Assembly (NCBI RefSeq): GCF_000682715.1
Contig: NZ_AWFH01000061.1
Span: 116,875-180,874 of the forward strand
Reading direction: 5' to 3'
Source: Hyphomonas atlantica corrig.
GTDB lineage: Bacteria > Pseudomonadota > Alphaproteobacteria > Caulobacterales > Hyphomonadaceae
DNA: 64,000 nt
In this document: piece after piece, positions 34,535 to 44,249 of the stretch
Layout: each line of letters opens with the position of its first letter
How positions within the stretch are numbered: position 1 is the stretch's first letter
The notes under the pieces: model-generated
Databases searched by the model: none
What the model was told of the DNA's origin: nothing
The model's input: only the letters and a program-made list of their open reading frames with translations
Translations under genes and position numbers: made by a program

Positions 34535-35323
34535 TTATCCTCCCAGTTCCCCAAGCCGCTGTTCGACCAGCAACAAGTCCCGCCATGCGCGGGATTTGTC
34601 TTGTGGGCGGCGCAAAAGATAGGCCGGATGCAGGATCGGGATCAGCGGCGCGGCAAAGCCGCCCGCCGTTTTGTACACATGTTCCGTGCCGCGCAGCCGC
34701 ATGATGCCATCCGAGCTTGCCAACAGGGATTTCGCCGGAACGCCGCCCGCCGCGATGATCACTTTCGGCTGGGTCAGCTCGATCATCCGGTCCACGAAGG
34801 GGCGGCACACAGCCAGTTCCTCGGCTTCGGGATTCCGGTTTCCGGGCGGGCGCCAGTAATTCACATTCGTGATGAAGGCATTTTCCTTACGGTCGCGCTG
34901 GATCGCGGCCAGCATACGGTCCAGCAATTGTCCGGCCGGACCAACAAAAGGGACACCGCGACGATCCTCTTCCGGACCGGGGCCTTCACCGATCACCATC
35001 AGGCTCGCGCCCGGTGTGCCATCATAGACGGCGGTTTTTTCTGCAGCGGCTTTCAGGGGGCTGCCCTCAAAGGCTTCGATGGCCGCTTTCAGCGCTTCGA
35101 CCGAATCACACGCCGCAGCGGCGTTTCGGGCCTCTTCCACCCAGTCGACTTTCTTGCGACGCGGACGCCGTACAGGCGTTGGAGAGACTGCAGGCGCGGC
35201 TGGCGCGGCGCCCTCGGCGACCTTCAAATAGGCCTGTACCGTGGCGTCATCGACCTCCACGCCCATGTCGCCCCACCATTCGGTGAGGGCCTGAATTGCA
35301 TCAATTGACGCAGGGGCGGGCAT
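34535..35323 (-). CDS. Uracil-DNA glycosylase, family 4-like
   Basis: 262-residue enzyme that would excise uracil from DNA. Motif A is GEGPGPEEDRRGVPFVGPAGQLLDRML and the second active-site motif HPAYLLRRP. The N-terminal ~80 residues are a basic Pro-rich extension seen in alphaproteobacterial members. Family 4 enzymes usually bind a 4Fe-4S cluster with four cysteines; here only the Cys of AAACDSVEAL and of AVCRPF are in place. The CxLK position is Ser (EGSPLK) and the KCRPP position is Trp (YWRPPGNR). The cluster may be absent or altered. Start at 35323 (MPAPASID) is preferred. Confidence 0.88.
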   Translation of the reverse strand: MPAPASIDAIQALTEWWGDMGVEVDDATVQAYLKVAEGAAPAAPAVSPTPVRRPRRKKVDWVEEARNAAAACDSVEALKAAIEAFEGSPLKAAAEKTAVYDGTPGASLMVIGEGPGPEEDRRGVPFVGPAGQLLDRMLAAIQRDRKENAFITNVNYWRPPGNRNPEAEELAVCRPFVDRMIELTQPKVIIAAGGVPAKSLLASSDGIMRLRGTEHVYKTAGGFAAPLIPILHPAYLLRRPQDKSRAWRDLLLVEQRLGELGG

Positions 35324-35417
35324 CTGGACGCTCTGGACCTTCCTGATAGACGCTGTAATTGCTTTACCAAATGGGCTTATGAGCGGGCAACCTATCACCC
35401 GCAAGGAGGAGAAACCA

Positions 35418-37100
35418 ATGGCTGATGACGCTATTCAGCGCGAGTCGATGGAATATGACCTGGTCATCGTCGGCGGCGGTCCTGCGGGTCTGTCCGCGGC
35501 GATCCGCGCGAAACAGCTGGCACAGGAAGCTGGCGAAGACATTGAAGTGGTCGTGATCGAGAAGGGCGGCGAGATCGGCGCTCACATCCTGTCCGGCGTG
35601 GTCATGGACCCGGTCGGCCTCGACAAGCTGATCCCTGACTGGCGCACGCGCGATGATCGCCCGCTGAAGACAGAAGTGACCGGCGACAAGTTCAAATTTC
35701 TCGGGCCAAACGGCGAAGCGGACATTTCCTGGTTGCCAATGCCGGGCTTCATGAAGAACCACGGCAATTTCACCGGCTCGCTGGCAAATGTGGCCCGCTG
35801 GCTCGGACAGGAAGCCGAGAATATGGGCGTTGAAGTCTTCCCGGGCTTTGCCGCGTCAGACCTGGTGCTGGGCGAGAATGGCGAAGTGAAGGGCATCGTG
35901 GCCGGTGTCATGGGCATCGCGGCGGATGGCTCTCACAAGGCCGACTATGAGCCAGGCATGGAATTGCTCGGCAAATACGTCCTGTTTGCCGAAGGCGCAC
36001 GCGGCTCGCTGACCAAGCAGCTGATCGCCAAGTACAATCTGGACGAGGGCCGTGACCCACAGAAATTCGGCATCGGCCTGAAAGAGCTGTGGTCCATTCC
36101 GGAAGAGCAATTCAATGAAGGCTATGTCCAGCACACGATGGGCTGGCCGCTCGACAACAAGACTGGCGGCGGCAGCTTCCTCTATCACTTCCGCGACAAT
36201 GGCGAGCCCTTCGTATCGGTCGGCTTCGTGGTTCACCTGAACTATGAGAACCCGTACATCTCACCGTATCAGGAATTCCAGCGCTTCAAGCACCACCCAT
36301 CCGTTCTGCCACACCTTCAGGGCGGCAAGCGCGTGGCCTATGGCGCGCGGGCGATCACCGAGGGCGGCTTCCAGTCCGTTCCGAAGCTGGCCTTCCCGGG
36401 CGGCGCCCTGATCGGCTGCGGCGCCGGCTTCGTCAACGTGCCCCGCATCAAGGGCAGCCACAACGCCATCCTCACCGGCATGATGGGCGCAGAAGCCGCC
36501 TATGCAGCCATCAAGGGTGGCCGTCAGGGCGATGTGCTGACCGATTATGAAGAGGCTTACAAAGCGTCTTCCGTCTACAAGGAGCTGAAGCAGGTGCGGA
36601 ACGTGAAGCCGCTCTGGTCCAAGCTCGGTACGGCGATCGGCATTCCGCTCGGCGGTCTCGAAATGTGGATTTCCAGCCTGTTCGGCGGATTCTCCTTCTT
36701 CGGCACACTCAGCCACGGCAAGACCGATGCAGCGGCGCTGAAGCCTGCGAAGAAGTTCAAGCCGATCGAGTATCCAAAGCCCGATGGCGTGATCAGCTTC
36801 GACAAGCTGACCAATGTGTCCTTCACCAACACCTATCACGGCGAAGACCAGCCTGTTCACCTTGTCGTGAAGGACATGGCGCTTCAGAAGGCGTCCGAGC
36901 ATGACGTGTATGCCGGTCCGTCGGCGCGCTACTGCCCGGCCGGTGTGTACGAGTGGATCGAGGAAGGCGGTGAGCTGAAGTTCCAGATCAACTCGCAAAA
37001 CTGCATTCACTGCAAGACTTGCGACATCAAGGATCCGAATCTGAACATCAACTGGACCGTGCCGGAAGGCGGCGGCGGCCCGGCCTATCCGAACATGTAA
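35418..37100 (+). CDS. Electron transfer flavoprotein-ubiquinone oxidoreductase
   Basis: 560-residue membrane-associated ETF-QO that passes electrons from ETF, reduced by acyl-CoA and other dehydrogenases, to ubiquinone. The FAD-binding motif is VGGGPAGLSAAI; the C-terminal 4Fe-4S ligands are in CPAGVYEW and CIHCKTCDIKDP. The ATG at 35418 follows AAGGAGGAG, a near-perfect ribosome-binding site, so the upstream ATG at 35379 is not used. It is divergent from the glycosylase gene and followed by a terminator hairpin. The ETF genes themselves are not in this window. Confidence 0.97.
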   Translation: MADDAIQRESMEYDLVIVGGGPAGLSAAIRAKQLAQEAGEDIEVVVIEKGGEIGAHILSGVVMDPVGLDKLIPDWRTRDDRPLKTEVTGDKFKFLGPNGEADISWLPMPGFMKNHGNFTGSLANVARWLGQEAENMGVEVFPGFAASDLVLGENGEVKGIVAGVMGIAADGSHKADYEPGMELLGKYVLFAEGARGSLTKQLIAKYNLDEGRDPQKFGIGLKELWSIPEEQFNEGYVQHTMGWPLDNKTGGGSFLYHFRDNGEPFVSVGFVVHLNYENPYISPYQEFQRFKHHPSVLPHLQGGKRVAYGARAITEGGFQSVPKLAFPGGALIGCGAGFVNVPRIKGSHNAILTGMMGAEAAYAAIKGGRQGDVLTDYEEAYKASSVYKELKQVRNVKPLWSKLGTAIGIPLGGLEMWISSLFGGFSFFGTLSHGKTDAAALKPAKKFKPIEYPKPDGVISFDKLTNVSFTNTYHGEDQPVHLVVKDMALQKASEHDVYAGPSARYCPAGVYEWIEEGGELKFQINSQNCIHCKTCDIKDPNLNINWTVPEGGGGPAYPNM

Positions 37101-37126
37101 TCAGGCCTCTCAGGTCATGGTTTCCG

Positions 37127-37160
37127 GAAAGCGCGGTGGGGTTAACCCTGCCGCGCTTTC
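37127..37160 (+). terminator. Terminator of the ETF-QO gene
   Basis: GAAAGCGCGG at 37127-37136 pairs with CCGCGCTTTC at 37151-37160, a 10-bp perfect stem with a 14-nt loop 26 bp after the stop codon. The following TCCATTTC is only weakly U-rich. Confidence 0.65.
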
Positions 37161-37238
37161 TCCATTTCGCGCCTTGCTCTCGCCGCATCCGGCTGCTTCA
37201 CTCACAGCCAAAGCGAATTCGGAGCAAGCCTCGTTACC

Positions 37239-39161
37239 ATGCATTTCAGACTGACCTTTGCCGCCTCTGCCCTGACCCTTTCCGCCATGATGAGCGCCTG
37301 TGCCACCGAACCGGCCCCGGCGCAGCCTGTCGCCGAGATCGACGCGCCAATTGTTGAGAGCAGCATTCCGCTGTCACCGGCCGCGCGCGCCACGGCGGTC
37401 ATCGGCGACAATGGCATGCCGGTCGGCATCTCCGCATATCCCGCGCCGCTGGACGCGGTGAAGGCAGGGGACATGGCCGCGTTTCTGGAAATGACCTCCG
37501 GCCTGTCCCAGGAAGACCGGGACGTCAGCCCGCTATTCGATGCCTTCCTCGCGCTGGACCGCGCCGCTGATGGCGACATGCTGGCCGCGCGCAACATCCT
37601 GCAATCCTCCAACAGCCAGGATGATGAAGACGGCGAGACCGGGTTTTACGCCTTCCTCGACGCATGGCTGCTGGCAATGGAAGGCAAGCCGGACGAAGCG
37701 ATTGAGCGCCATCGTGGCGCTGCGGGCTCCATGCCCGGCCTGACCGGGGACCTCTCGCTGGCCGCCATGCTTGAGGCGCTGGGCCGACCGGAGCAGGCGC
37801 TCGCCGTCTATGAATTCATGACGCCCGCAGAGATCGAGGCCCCGGAACACCAATTCGACCCGAAGGGCCTGCTCTACAGCCATGTCCGGACGGTGATTTC
37901 CCGCCACGCCTTGCTGCTGCAGCGCCTTGGCCGGATCGAGGAAGCGAAGGCCGTGTATCAGAAACTCGCCGATGCCGAGCCGGAAGAGGCGATCAGCTAC
38001 GCCGCTGCGCTGGAAAGCCTGGAAACGGGCAAGAACCTCGACAATGAAGCGCTGGACGTGCCCGCCGCCTTTACCCAGTCGCTGGCCGACGTGTCCCGCG
38101 CCCTGCAGGAACAGCGCATCATCCGCACCATCATGATGGGCGGCCAGATCGAAGGCTTTGACGACCAGCGCTCGGCGTTTGATCAGGTGGCATTGCTGAT
38201 AAATCCGGAAGACGAAGGCCTGCGCGCCGCTGTCATCGACCAGCTTTACGAGCACGCGCTCTATGAAGGTGTCGCCCATGTCGCGATGAGCGCGCCGGAA
38301 GATACCGCCTCGTTGCAGATCGCTGCCGGGCAGGCGCTGATCATGTCCGGCAAGGAAGACGAGGCCCGCGCCGCCGTTACTCGCGCGCTGGAAATCACCG
38401 ATGAGGATGACCGGTTGCAGACGCTCTATGGCGCGTTGCAGCTGCGCACGATGCTTCACGACAAGGACGGGTCGACCGAATTGGTGGAGGAAGTGATCAC
38501 ATTGGCCTCCAATCAGGCCGAGCGTGCCTCCGCCCACGGGCTGGCCGCCGAGATCAATGACCAGTTCGGAGACCTCAAGGCGGCGGCCTACCATGCCGAG
38601 AAGGCCCGGGAGCTGGACGATACGCACGACCGGCGCATGGCGCTGGCCAATGCGCTAGGCAAGGTGGGAGAGATCAATCCCGCGCTGGCCATTTTGCGCA
38701 CAGAGCTTCTGGGGCGTCCAAACGACCCTTACACGCTGAATTCACTCGGATATTTCCTGATCGAGAATACTGATAAGTACGAAGAGGGCTTCAAGATCCT
38801 CTACCGTGCCCGGTCACTGGCAGAGCGGGATCCCTATATCGCGGACTCGCTCGGCTGGGCCTATTATCGCCTCGGTCACCTGAAGGATGCGCAGCGCCTG
38901 ATCGAACAGTCACGTGCCAAGCTGGAGCCGCACAAGCATTGGGAAATCGAAACCCATCTGGGCGACATCTACTGGCATCAGGGTGATGAGGAAGCCGCGC
39001 GCGAAGCCTGGCAAAATGCGATCGAGGCCCGTCCACCGGCAACGCAGCGCGCTGAGCTGGAAGACAAGCTGGCCAATGGCCTGACGACGCCAAAACCAGA
39101 GCGTCAGGCCCTGCCAAGCGTGTCCATCGGTGACGGCGAGATCGACCGGCAGGATATCTGA
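37239..39161 (+). CDS. TPR-repeat outer-membrane-type lipoprotein
   Basis: 640-residue protein with a lipoprotein signal peptide (lipobox MSAC, Cys21). The rest is alpha-helical with multiple tetratricopeptide repeats, clearest toward the C-terminus (DPYTLNSLGYFLIENTDKYE, DPYIADSLGWAYYRLGHL, HWEIETHLGDIYWHQGDEEA). TPR lipoproteins act as scaffolds for envelope assembly or protein-protein interaction. The PBP1A gene follows on the same strand, so a role in cell-wall synthesis is possible, but there is no direct evidence. Confidence 0.88.
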   Translation: MHFRLTFAASALTLSAMMSACATEPAPAQPVAEIDAPIVESSIPLSPAARATAVIGDNGMPVGISAYPAPLDAVKAGDMAAFLEMTSGLSQEDRDVSPLFDAFLALDRAADGDMLAARNILQSSNSQDDEDGETGFYAFLDAWLLAMEGKPDEAIERHRGAAGSMPGLTGDLSLAAMLEALGRPEQALAVYEFMTPAEIEAPEHQFDPKGLLYSHVRTVISRHALLLQRLGRIEEAKAVYQKLADAEPEEAISYAAALESLETGKNLDNEALDVPAAFTQSLADVSRALQEQRIIRTIMMGGQIEGFDDQRSAFDQVALLINPEDEGLRAAVIDQLYEHALYEGVAHVAMSAPEDTASLQIAAGQALIMSGKEDEARAAVTRALEITDEDDRLQTLYGALQLRTMLHDKDGSTELVEEVITLASNQAERASAHGLAAEINDQFGDLKAAAYHAEKARELDDTHDRRMALANALGKVGEINPALAILRTELLGRPNDPYTLNSLGYFLIENTDKYEEGFKILYRARSLAERDPYIADSLGWAYYRLGHLKDAQRLIEQSRAKLEPHKHWEIETHLGDIYWHQGDEEAAREAWQNAIEARPPATQRAELEDKLANGLTTPKPERQALPSVSIGDGEIDRQDI

Positions 39162-39262
39162 CGAAACTGTCAGGCAGCTGAGACCTTTTACCCGCCTCCG
39201 ACGCGCCTTACTATCGCCGGATATCAATGCGATTCCGCGATGCGAACGCTGACGGGAAAACT

Positions 39263-41941
39263 ATGTCGAACGAAATGAATCCGCACATGCAGGAACCGGA
39301 GCCAAAGCGCAGCTTCCTGCCGGGGCCACCCTGGGTCTGGACCTGGGCAAGACGCCTTCTGATCCTCGGCTTCGTCCTCGCCGCGCTCGGCTTCGTGGCG
39401 CTCTGGATGTATTTCGCGGCGCTTGGCCGTCAGGTGCCGTCCATCGACAAGCTGAAACAGTATGAGCCGCCCATCACGTCGCGCGTCCACGCCGGCGATG
39501 GAACGCTGATTGCCGAATTCGCAAGAGAGCACCGCGTCTTCGTGCCGTATGAGTCGATCCCGACCCATGTGGTGCAAGCCTTCGTGGCGGCGGAAGACAA
39601 GACGTTCTTCACGCATGGCGGACTCGATTACAAAGGCATCGTGCGCGGCGGGGTGAACTCCGCCAAGAACAAGATCACCGGTTCCGGCGGTCTGGAAGGC
39701 GGCTCGACCATCACGCAACAGGTCGCCAAGAACATGCTGCTGACGCGCGACCAGAACCTCACGCGCAAGGCCAAGGAAGCGATCATCGCCCAGCGCATGG
39801 AGAAGGAATTCACCAAGGAAGAGATCCTCGAACTCTACCTGAACGAAATCTATCTCGGCTATCGCTCCTACGGTGTGGGTTCTGCGGCGTTGAACTATTT
39901 CGACAAGTCGCTGCCTGAACTGGACCTGTCCGAAGCGGCGATCCTCGCCTCTCTGGCCAAGGCCCCTTCGTCGGTGAACCCCTATAGCCGCCCCAAGCGC
40001 TTGCTGGCGCGCCGCAACTATGTGCTCGGCCGTATGGTTGATGATGGCTACATCACGCGCGAGGAAGCTGAAGAGGCGATGGCTCTGCCCCTGTCCACGA
40101 CGCGTCGCCTGAAGGGTCCGGAATACGCCGCGGCGACCTATTTCGTGCAGGAACTGCGCCGTGACCTCATCAAGAATTACGGCGAAGACACGCTGCAACA
40201 GGGCGGTCTGTCAATCCGCTCGACCATCGATACGAAACTGCAGCTCGCCGCTCAGGACGCCCTGCAGAACGGCCTGATCGCCTATGACCGTCGTCATGGC
40301 TGGCGGGGGCCAATCACGCGTCTTGATCCCGAGGCTGACGATGTTCTGGAACAGCTGAACGACGTCACGCTGCCCGGTGGCTATGGCACGTGGGAAGCCG
40401 CGCTGGTGACCAGCACAGGCTCGCGCGGCGCGCAGCTTCTGCTGACTGACGGCGCGACCATTCCGCTGCCCGCCGAGGAAGTCGAGTGGGCCGCGACCTA
40501 CAAGCCTGCTGAAGGCAAGGGTGGGCTGAATGTCGGCGACGTTGTCCTGGCTGAGCTGAAGCGCAAGGTTCTGAATGCGGATGAAACGTCTGCGCCTGCG
40601 GACCCGCAACTGGACCCCGACGGTGATGAGATCGACGAGCCGGAACCCGAGCCGATGCTGGTGCCGGTTGGCAATGCCATCCTGCGTCAGGTACCGGAAG
40701 TTGACGGCTCCCTCGTGGCGCTGGACCCGCATACGGGTCGTATCCTTGCCATGCAGGGCGGCTATTCCTTCTTCAAGTCGAGCTATAACCGCGTCACGCA
40801 ATCCAAGCGTCAGCCGGGTTCCAGCTTCAAGCCCTTTGTCTATGCAGCGGCGCTGGAGCGTGGATACACGCCGGCTACGCGCATGCTGGATGCCCCCTTC
40901 GTGGCATTTGATGTGTCTACGGATGATTACTGGCGCCCGTCGAACTATACCGAAGGGCGCACCTATGGCATGGTCACCCTGCGTGTCGCGCTGGAGAAAT
41001 CCCTGAACCTCGTCACCGCCCGCGTGGCCCAGGACATCGGCATGGAAGCGGTTTCCGAACTGGCCGAGCGGATGGGCGTCTATGAAGATCTTCCGCCCTA
41101 TCCGGCCATGTCCCTCGGCGCCGGCGACGCGTATCTGATCGATGTTGCGCGCGGCTATGCCGGCTTCGTGAATGGGGGAAGGAAGATCAACCCGACCCTT
41201 CTGGACCGTGTGCAGGACCGTCATGGGCGTACCCTGTTCCGCCATGACGAACGCCTGTGCGAAGGATGCTCTGCGGACGAGTGGGACGGCGCGGAACCGC
41301 CGCAACTGGCAGAAGTGGGCGAGCAGGTGCTGGACCCGATCATCGCCTATCAGGTGACGCATATGCTGGAGGGCGTGGTAGAGCGCGGCACAGGCCGCCG
41401 GGCCCGCCGGGTCGGCAAGCCTCTGGCTGGTAAAACGGGTACTACGGATGATTATCGCGACGCGGTGTTCATGGGCTTTTCGCCTGACCTCGTCGTGGGC
41501 GTGCGGGTCGGCTTTGACGACAATCGATCGCTCGGCGAAGGCGAAGCGGGTGGCTCGGTTGCCTCACCGATCTTCACGGACTTCATGGAACGCGCCCTGG
41601 CAAACGAGCCAGCGACGCCATTCCGCATCCCGCCCGGCGTGCGCCTGGTGAAGGTGGATGCCCGCAATGGCGAACTGCCCGGCCCGGATACTGCTGTCAT
41701 CATCGATGAGGCCTTCCGCCCCGGCACAGAGCCTGGCATGAGCGCCTTCACCGACACCAGCGACTGCTTGTCCATTTCCGGCAATTGCGGGGGCGGCACG
41801 GGCAGCTCGACCAGCGGGTTCGATCCTGAGCGCGACGCCGGAATTGTCGAGGAAACCGATGAGGGCTTCCCGTTCCAGCCGGCCCAGCCACGCCCCGCGC
41901 CTGAAGCGCCAGTGGATGACAGTCTCGGCGACGTTTACTGA
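39263..41941 (+). CDS. mrcA: Bifunctional penicillin-binding protein 1A
   Basis: 892-residue class A PBP that polymerises and cross-links peptidoglycan. After a cytoplasmic tail and one TM segment (LLILGFVLAALGFVALWMYF), the glycosyltransferase domain carries EDKTFFTHGG, GGSTITQQVAKN and RKAKEAIIAQRMEK. The transpeptidase has SSFK in QPGSSFKPF as the SxxK motif, a central SLN (EKSLNLVTA) and the KTGTT box. A long insertion lies between the domains (about residues 330-480). The C-terminus is a Pro-rich acidic tail. The frame is open back to an ATG at 39227; 39263 fits better. A terminator follows. Confidence 0.95.
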   Translation: MSNEMNPHMQEPEPKRSFLPGPPWVWTWARRLLILGFVLAALGFVALWMYFAALGRQVPSIDKLKQYEPPITSRVHAGDGTLIAEFAREHRVFVPYESIPTHVVQAFVAAEDKTFFTHGGLDYKGIVRGGVNSAKNKITGSGGLEGGSTITQQVAKNMLLTRDQNLTRKAKEAIIAQRMEKEFTKEEILELYLNEIYLGYRSYGVGSAALNYFDKSLPELDLSEAAILASLAKAPSSVNPYSRPKRLLARRNYVLGRMVDDGYITREEAEEAMALPLSTTRRLKGPEYAAATYFVQELRRDLIKNYGEDTLQQGGLSIRSTIDTKLQLAAQDALQNGLIAYDRRHGWRGPITRLDPEADDVLEQLNDVTLPGGYGTWEAALVTSTGSRGAQLLLTDGATIPLPAEEVEWAATYKPAEGKGGLNVGDVVLAELKRKVLNADETSAPADPQLDPDGDEIDEPEPEPMLVPVGNAILRQVPEVDGSLVALDPHTGRILAMQGGYSFFKSSYNRVTQSKRQPGSSFKPFVYAAALERGYTPATRMLDAPFVAFDVSTDDYWRPSNYTEGRTYGMVTLRVALEKSLNLVTARVAQDIGMEAVSELAERMGVYEDLPPYPAMSLGAGDAYLIDVARGYAGFVNGGRKINPTLLDRVQDRHGRTLFRHDERLCEGCSADEWDGAEPPQLAEVGEQVLDPIIAYQVTHMLEGVVERGTGRRARRVGKPLAGKTGTTDDYRDAVFMGFSPDLVVGVRVGFDDNRSLGEGEAGGSVASPIFTDFMERALANEPATPFRIPPGVRLVKVDARNGELPGPDTAVIIDEAFRPGTEPGMSAFTDTSDCLSISGNCGGGTGSSTSGFDPERDAGIVEETDEGFPFQPAQPRPAPEAPVDDSLGDVY

Positions 41942-41960
41942 CGCAGTTGCTTTTGACGCA

Positions 41961-41998
41961 GGAAGGCGGGCGCGCTATGCCCCGCCTTTCCAGTTTTT
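41961..41998 (+). terminator. Terminator of the PBP1A gene
   Basis: AAGGCGGG at 41963-41970 pairs with CCCGCCTT at 41981-41988, extended by outer pairs, and is followed by CAGTTTTTA. A clear rho-independent terminator just before prfB. Confidence 0.75.
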
Positions 41999-42027
41999 AT
42001 CGAACAAGATCACAAGAGGCAGATCCC

Positions 42028-43138
42028 ATGTCCGCAGAAATCAAATCCCTTACAGACCAGATCCGCCAGTCCGCCGATTTGCTACGGAGGCGTCTTTGAC
42101 TGGGATACTGCCACAAAACGCCTGGATGAGCTGACCGCGCTCTCCGAACGTCCCGATTTCTGGGATGACCCACAGGCCGCCCAGGCCATGATGCGCGAAC
42201 GCCAGCGTCTGGCTGACGGCATCGAAACCGTCGAAACCCTACAGCGCGAAGCTGACGATGCCGAGGAATTGCTCGAACTCGCCGAAGGCGACGAAGACAT
42301 GATCGCGGACATCGAAACCAATCTGAAAAAAGCCGCCGAGCGCGCCGAGAAGGCAGAGCTGGCTGCCCTGCTTTCGGGCGAGGCCGATGGCAATGATTGC
42401 TTCATCCAGATCAATGCGGGCGAGGGCGGCACGGAAAGCCAGGACTGGGCAAATATCCTGCGCCGCATGTATGTCCGCTGGGCCGAAGCGCACAATATGA
42501 AGGTCGAGGAACTCGACGAGCGCGAGGGCGAAGAGGCGGGCATCAAATCCGCCACGCTCCAGTTCAAGGGCGAGAACGCCTATGGCTGGCTGAAGTCTGA
42601 AACCGGTGTGCATCGCCTCGTGCGGATTTCGCCTTTCGACTCCTCCGCGCGGCGCCATACCAGCTTTGCCTCGGTCGCGGTGACGCCCGTGATTGACGAC
42701 AATATCGAGATCGAGATTGATCCCTCCGATGTGCGTACAGACACATATCGCGCGTCCGGCGCGGGCGGTCAGCACGTCAACCGGACAGACTCCGCCGTCC
42801 GCCTGACGCACGAGCCGACAGGCATTGTGGTCCAGTGCCAGAACGACCGGTCGCAACACCGCAACCGCGATCAGGCCTGGCAGATGCTGCGCTCGAAACT
42901 GTACGAGCTGGAACTGCAAAAGCGCCGCGAAGTCGCCGATGCCAGCTATGCCGGCAAGACCGATATCGGCTTCGGCCACCAGATCCGCTCATACGTGCTC
43001 CAGCCCTACCAGATGGTGAAGGACCTGCGGACCGAAGTGGAAACCTCCGACACGTCCGGCGTGCTGGATGGCGACATCGACCTCTTCCTCTCCGCCGCCC
43101 TGGCCGCCTCCGTGGCCAAGAACGAGGACGAGGAATAG
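42028..43138 (+). CDS. prfB: Peptide chain release factor 2, with programmed +1 frameshift
   Basis: RF2, recognising UGA and UAA stops. The reading frame starts at the ATG at 42028 (AAGAGG upstream) and runs 23 codons to an in-frame TGA at 42097-42099. The site CTT TGA C preceded by CGGAGG is the classic autoregulatory +1 frameshift site: ribosomes slip one base, then continue DWDTATKRL from 42098. The full product is 369 residues. The stop-recognising SPF tripeptide is at 201-203 and the catalytic GGQ at 246-248, close to E. coli positions. A naive single-frame annotation would start at 42188 and lose the N-terminus. Confidence 0.96.
42085..42100 (+). promoter_or_regulatory. RF2 programmed +1 ribosomal frameshift signal
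   Basis: CGGAGGCGTCTTTGAC: an internal Shine-Dalgarno-like GGAGG three bases before the CTT slip codon, an in-frame TGA stop and a C as the next base. When RF2 is scarce, termination at UGA is slow and slippage restores RF2 synthesis; this mechanism is established for prfB in other bacteria. Confidence 0.93.
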
Positions 43139-43186
43139 GGGGCTTGCCTCACGCAACCCAGTCCGGGGTCTGTGCGTTCGTCCTGA

Positions 43187-43690
43187 ATGGACGATCTGCT
43201 GACGCTATCTTTTGACAGCCAGATGCCTCTCGGGGTTCTGGCTGTTCGCCTCATCGCGGCTTCCGTGGCGGGATTGATTGTCGGGTTTGAGCGCGAAGTG
43301 AGGAACCGGCCTGCAGGCCTGCGCACACACATGCTGACAGCGCTGGCATCTGCCGTCTTCATGTTGATCTCTATAGAGATGATCCACTCATTCGGCAGCA
43401 ATGACGACACCACCCAGCTGGACCCGACCCGTGTCGTGCAGGCTGTCACGGCGGGCGTCGCCTTTCTGGCAGCAGGCACGATCATTCACGGCAGCGGCTC
43501 CGTCAGAGGGCTAACGACCGGGGCGAGTATCTGGCTCGCTGGGGCGATTGGCCTTGCCTGCGGTGCTGGTTATTTGCGTCTCGCCTTTCTTGCCGTCCTT
43601 TTTTCTGTGTTGATCCTGCTCCCGATCCGGATGCTGGAGACGCATCTCTTCGGGAAACAGCCCATTGGGGAAGGGAAGGATGATGAGTAG
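43187..43690 (+). CDS. MgtC/SapB-family membrane protein
   Basis: 167-residue membrane protein with four to five TM segments. MgtC-type signatures are GLIVGFEREVRNRPAGLRTHML and VTAGVAFLAAGTIIHG followed by VRGLTTGASIWLAGAIGLACG. In pathogens MgtC supports survival in low magnesium by acting on the F-ATP synthase; environmental members are poorly known. It lacks the long C-terminal domain of Salmonella MgtC. Its final codons overlap the start of the next gene, so the two are probably co-transcribed. Confidence 0.92.
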   Translation: MDDLLTLSFDSQMPLGVLAVRLIAASVAGLIVGFEREVRNRPAGLRTHMLTALASAVFMLISIEMIHSFGSNDDTTQLDPTRVVQAVTAGVAFLAAGTIIHGSGSVRGLTTGASIWLAGAIGLACGAGYLRLAFLAVLFSVLILLPIRMLETHLFGKQPIGEGKDDE

Positions 43691-44249
43691 TGCCGCGCCG
43701 GCAATGTGGGAGTATCGCATCTGGCCTGATGACGCCGGGGCGATGGCGTATCAGCTTCAGACGACGCTACACTTTGTGGAAGAGTTGCCACGGACCGATA
43801 CCTATTTCATGGCGACGGCCCGTGCCCCCGCCCAGGCAAAGCTGAGAGGCGGTGCGCGGTTTGATATCAAGGAATTGCTGGCAAGGGAGGCGGGGCTGGA
43901 GCTTTGGCGTCCCGTAATCGCCGCGGAGTTTCCGTTTGATGATGAGGATCGCGCGACGCTAGCCCGTCTCTATCCAGCCATTCCGCATTCCCTGCAGAGC
44001 CTTGCGGCCCTGCGAGATGCCTTTCTGGCCGAAGGTGCGGAACTCACAGTCGACAAGAAGCGACAGATTGCGACTGAGCCGGGTGGCCTGCGTGCGGAGA
44101 TAACGTCGGCCTCATTGGGGGAGGGCGCGCGGACCACGCTTTGCCTGGAACATGAGAGCGCCGTCGAACTGGCCCGGCATGTGGATCGCTTCGGTTTCAG
44201 CGATCTGCCCAATCTCAGCTATTCCGTCTGGCTGAGACAACACCTTTAA
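43680..44249 (+). CDS. Hypothetical protein
   Basis: 189-residue cytoplasmic protein, family not recognised. It starts MMSSAAPAMWEYRIWPDD; the stretch KLRGGARFDIKELLAREAGLELW followed by AAEFPFDDEDRATL recalls CYTH-type nucleotide phosphatase folds, but the ExExK motif is missing, so this is only a suggestion. The start at 43680 (or 43683) overlaps the last codons of the MgtC-like gene. It overlaps the end of the convergent DUF3429 gene by 4 bp. Confidence 0.7.
   Translation: MMSSAAPAMWEYRIWPDDAGAMAYQLQTTLHFVEELPRTDTYFMATARAPAQAKLRGGARFDIKELLAREAGLELWRPVIAAEFPFDDEDRATLARLYPAIPHSLQSLAALRDAFLAEGAELTVDKKRQIATEPGGLRAEITSASLGEGARTTLCLEHESAVELARHVDRFGFSDLPNLSYSVWLRQHL

Noticed and set aside
42188..43138. 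prfB as a single-frame gene starting at 42188
   Set aside because: The RF2 N-terminal sequence is clearly encoded upstream in two frames joined by a standard +1 frameshift site.
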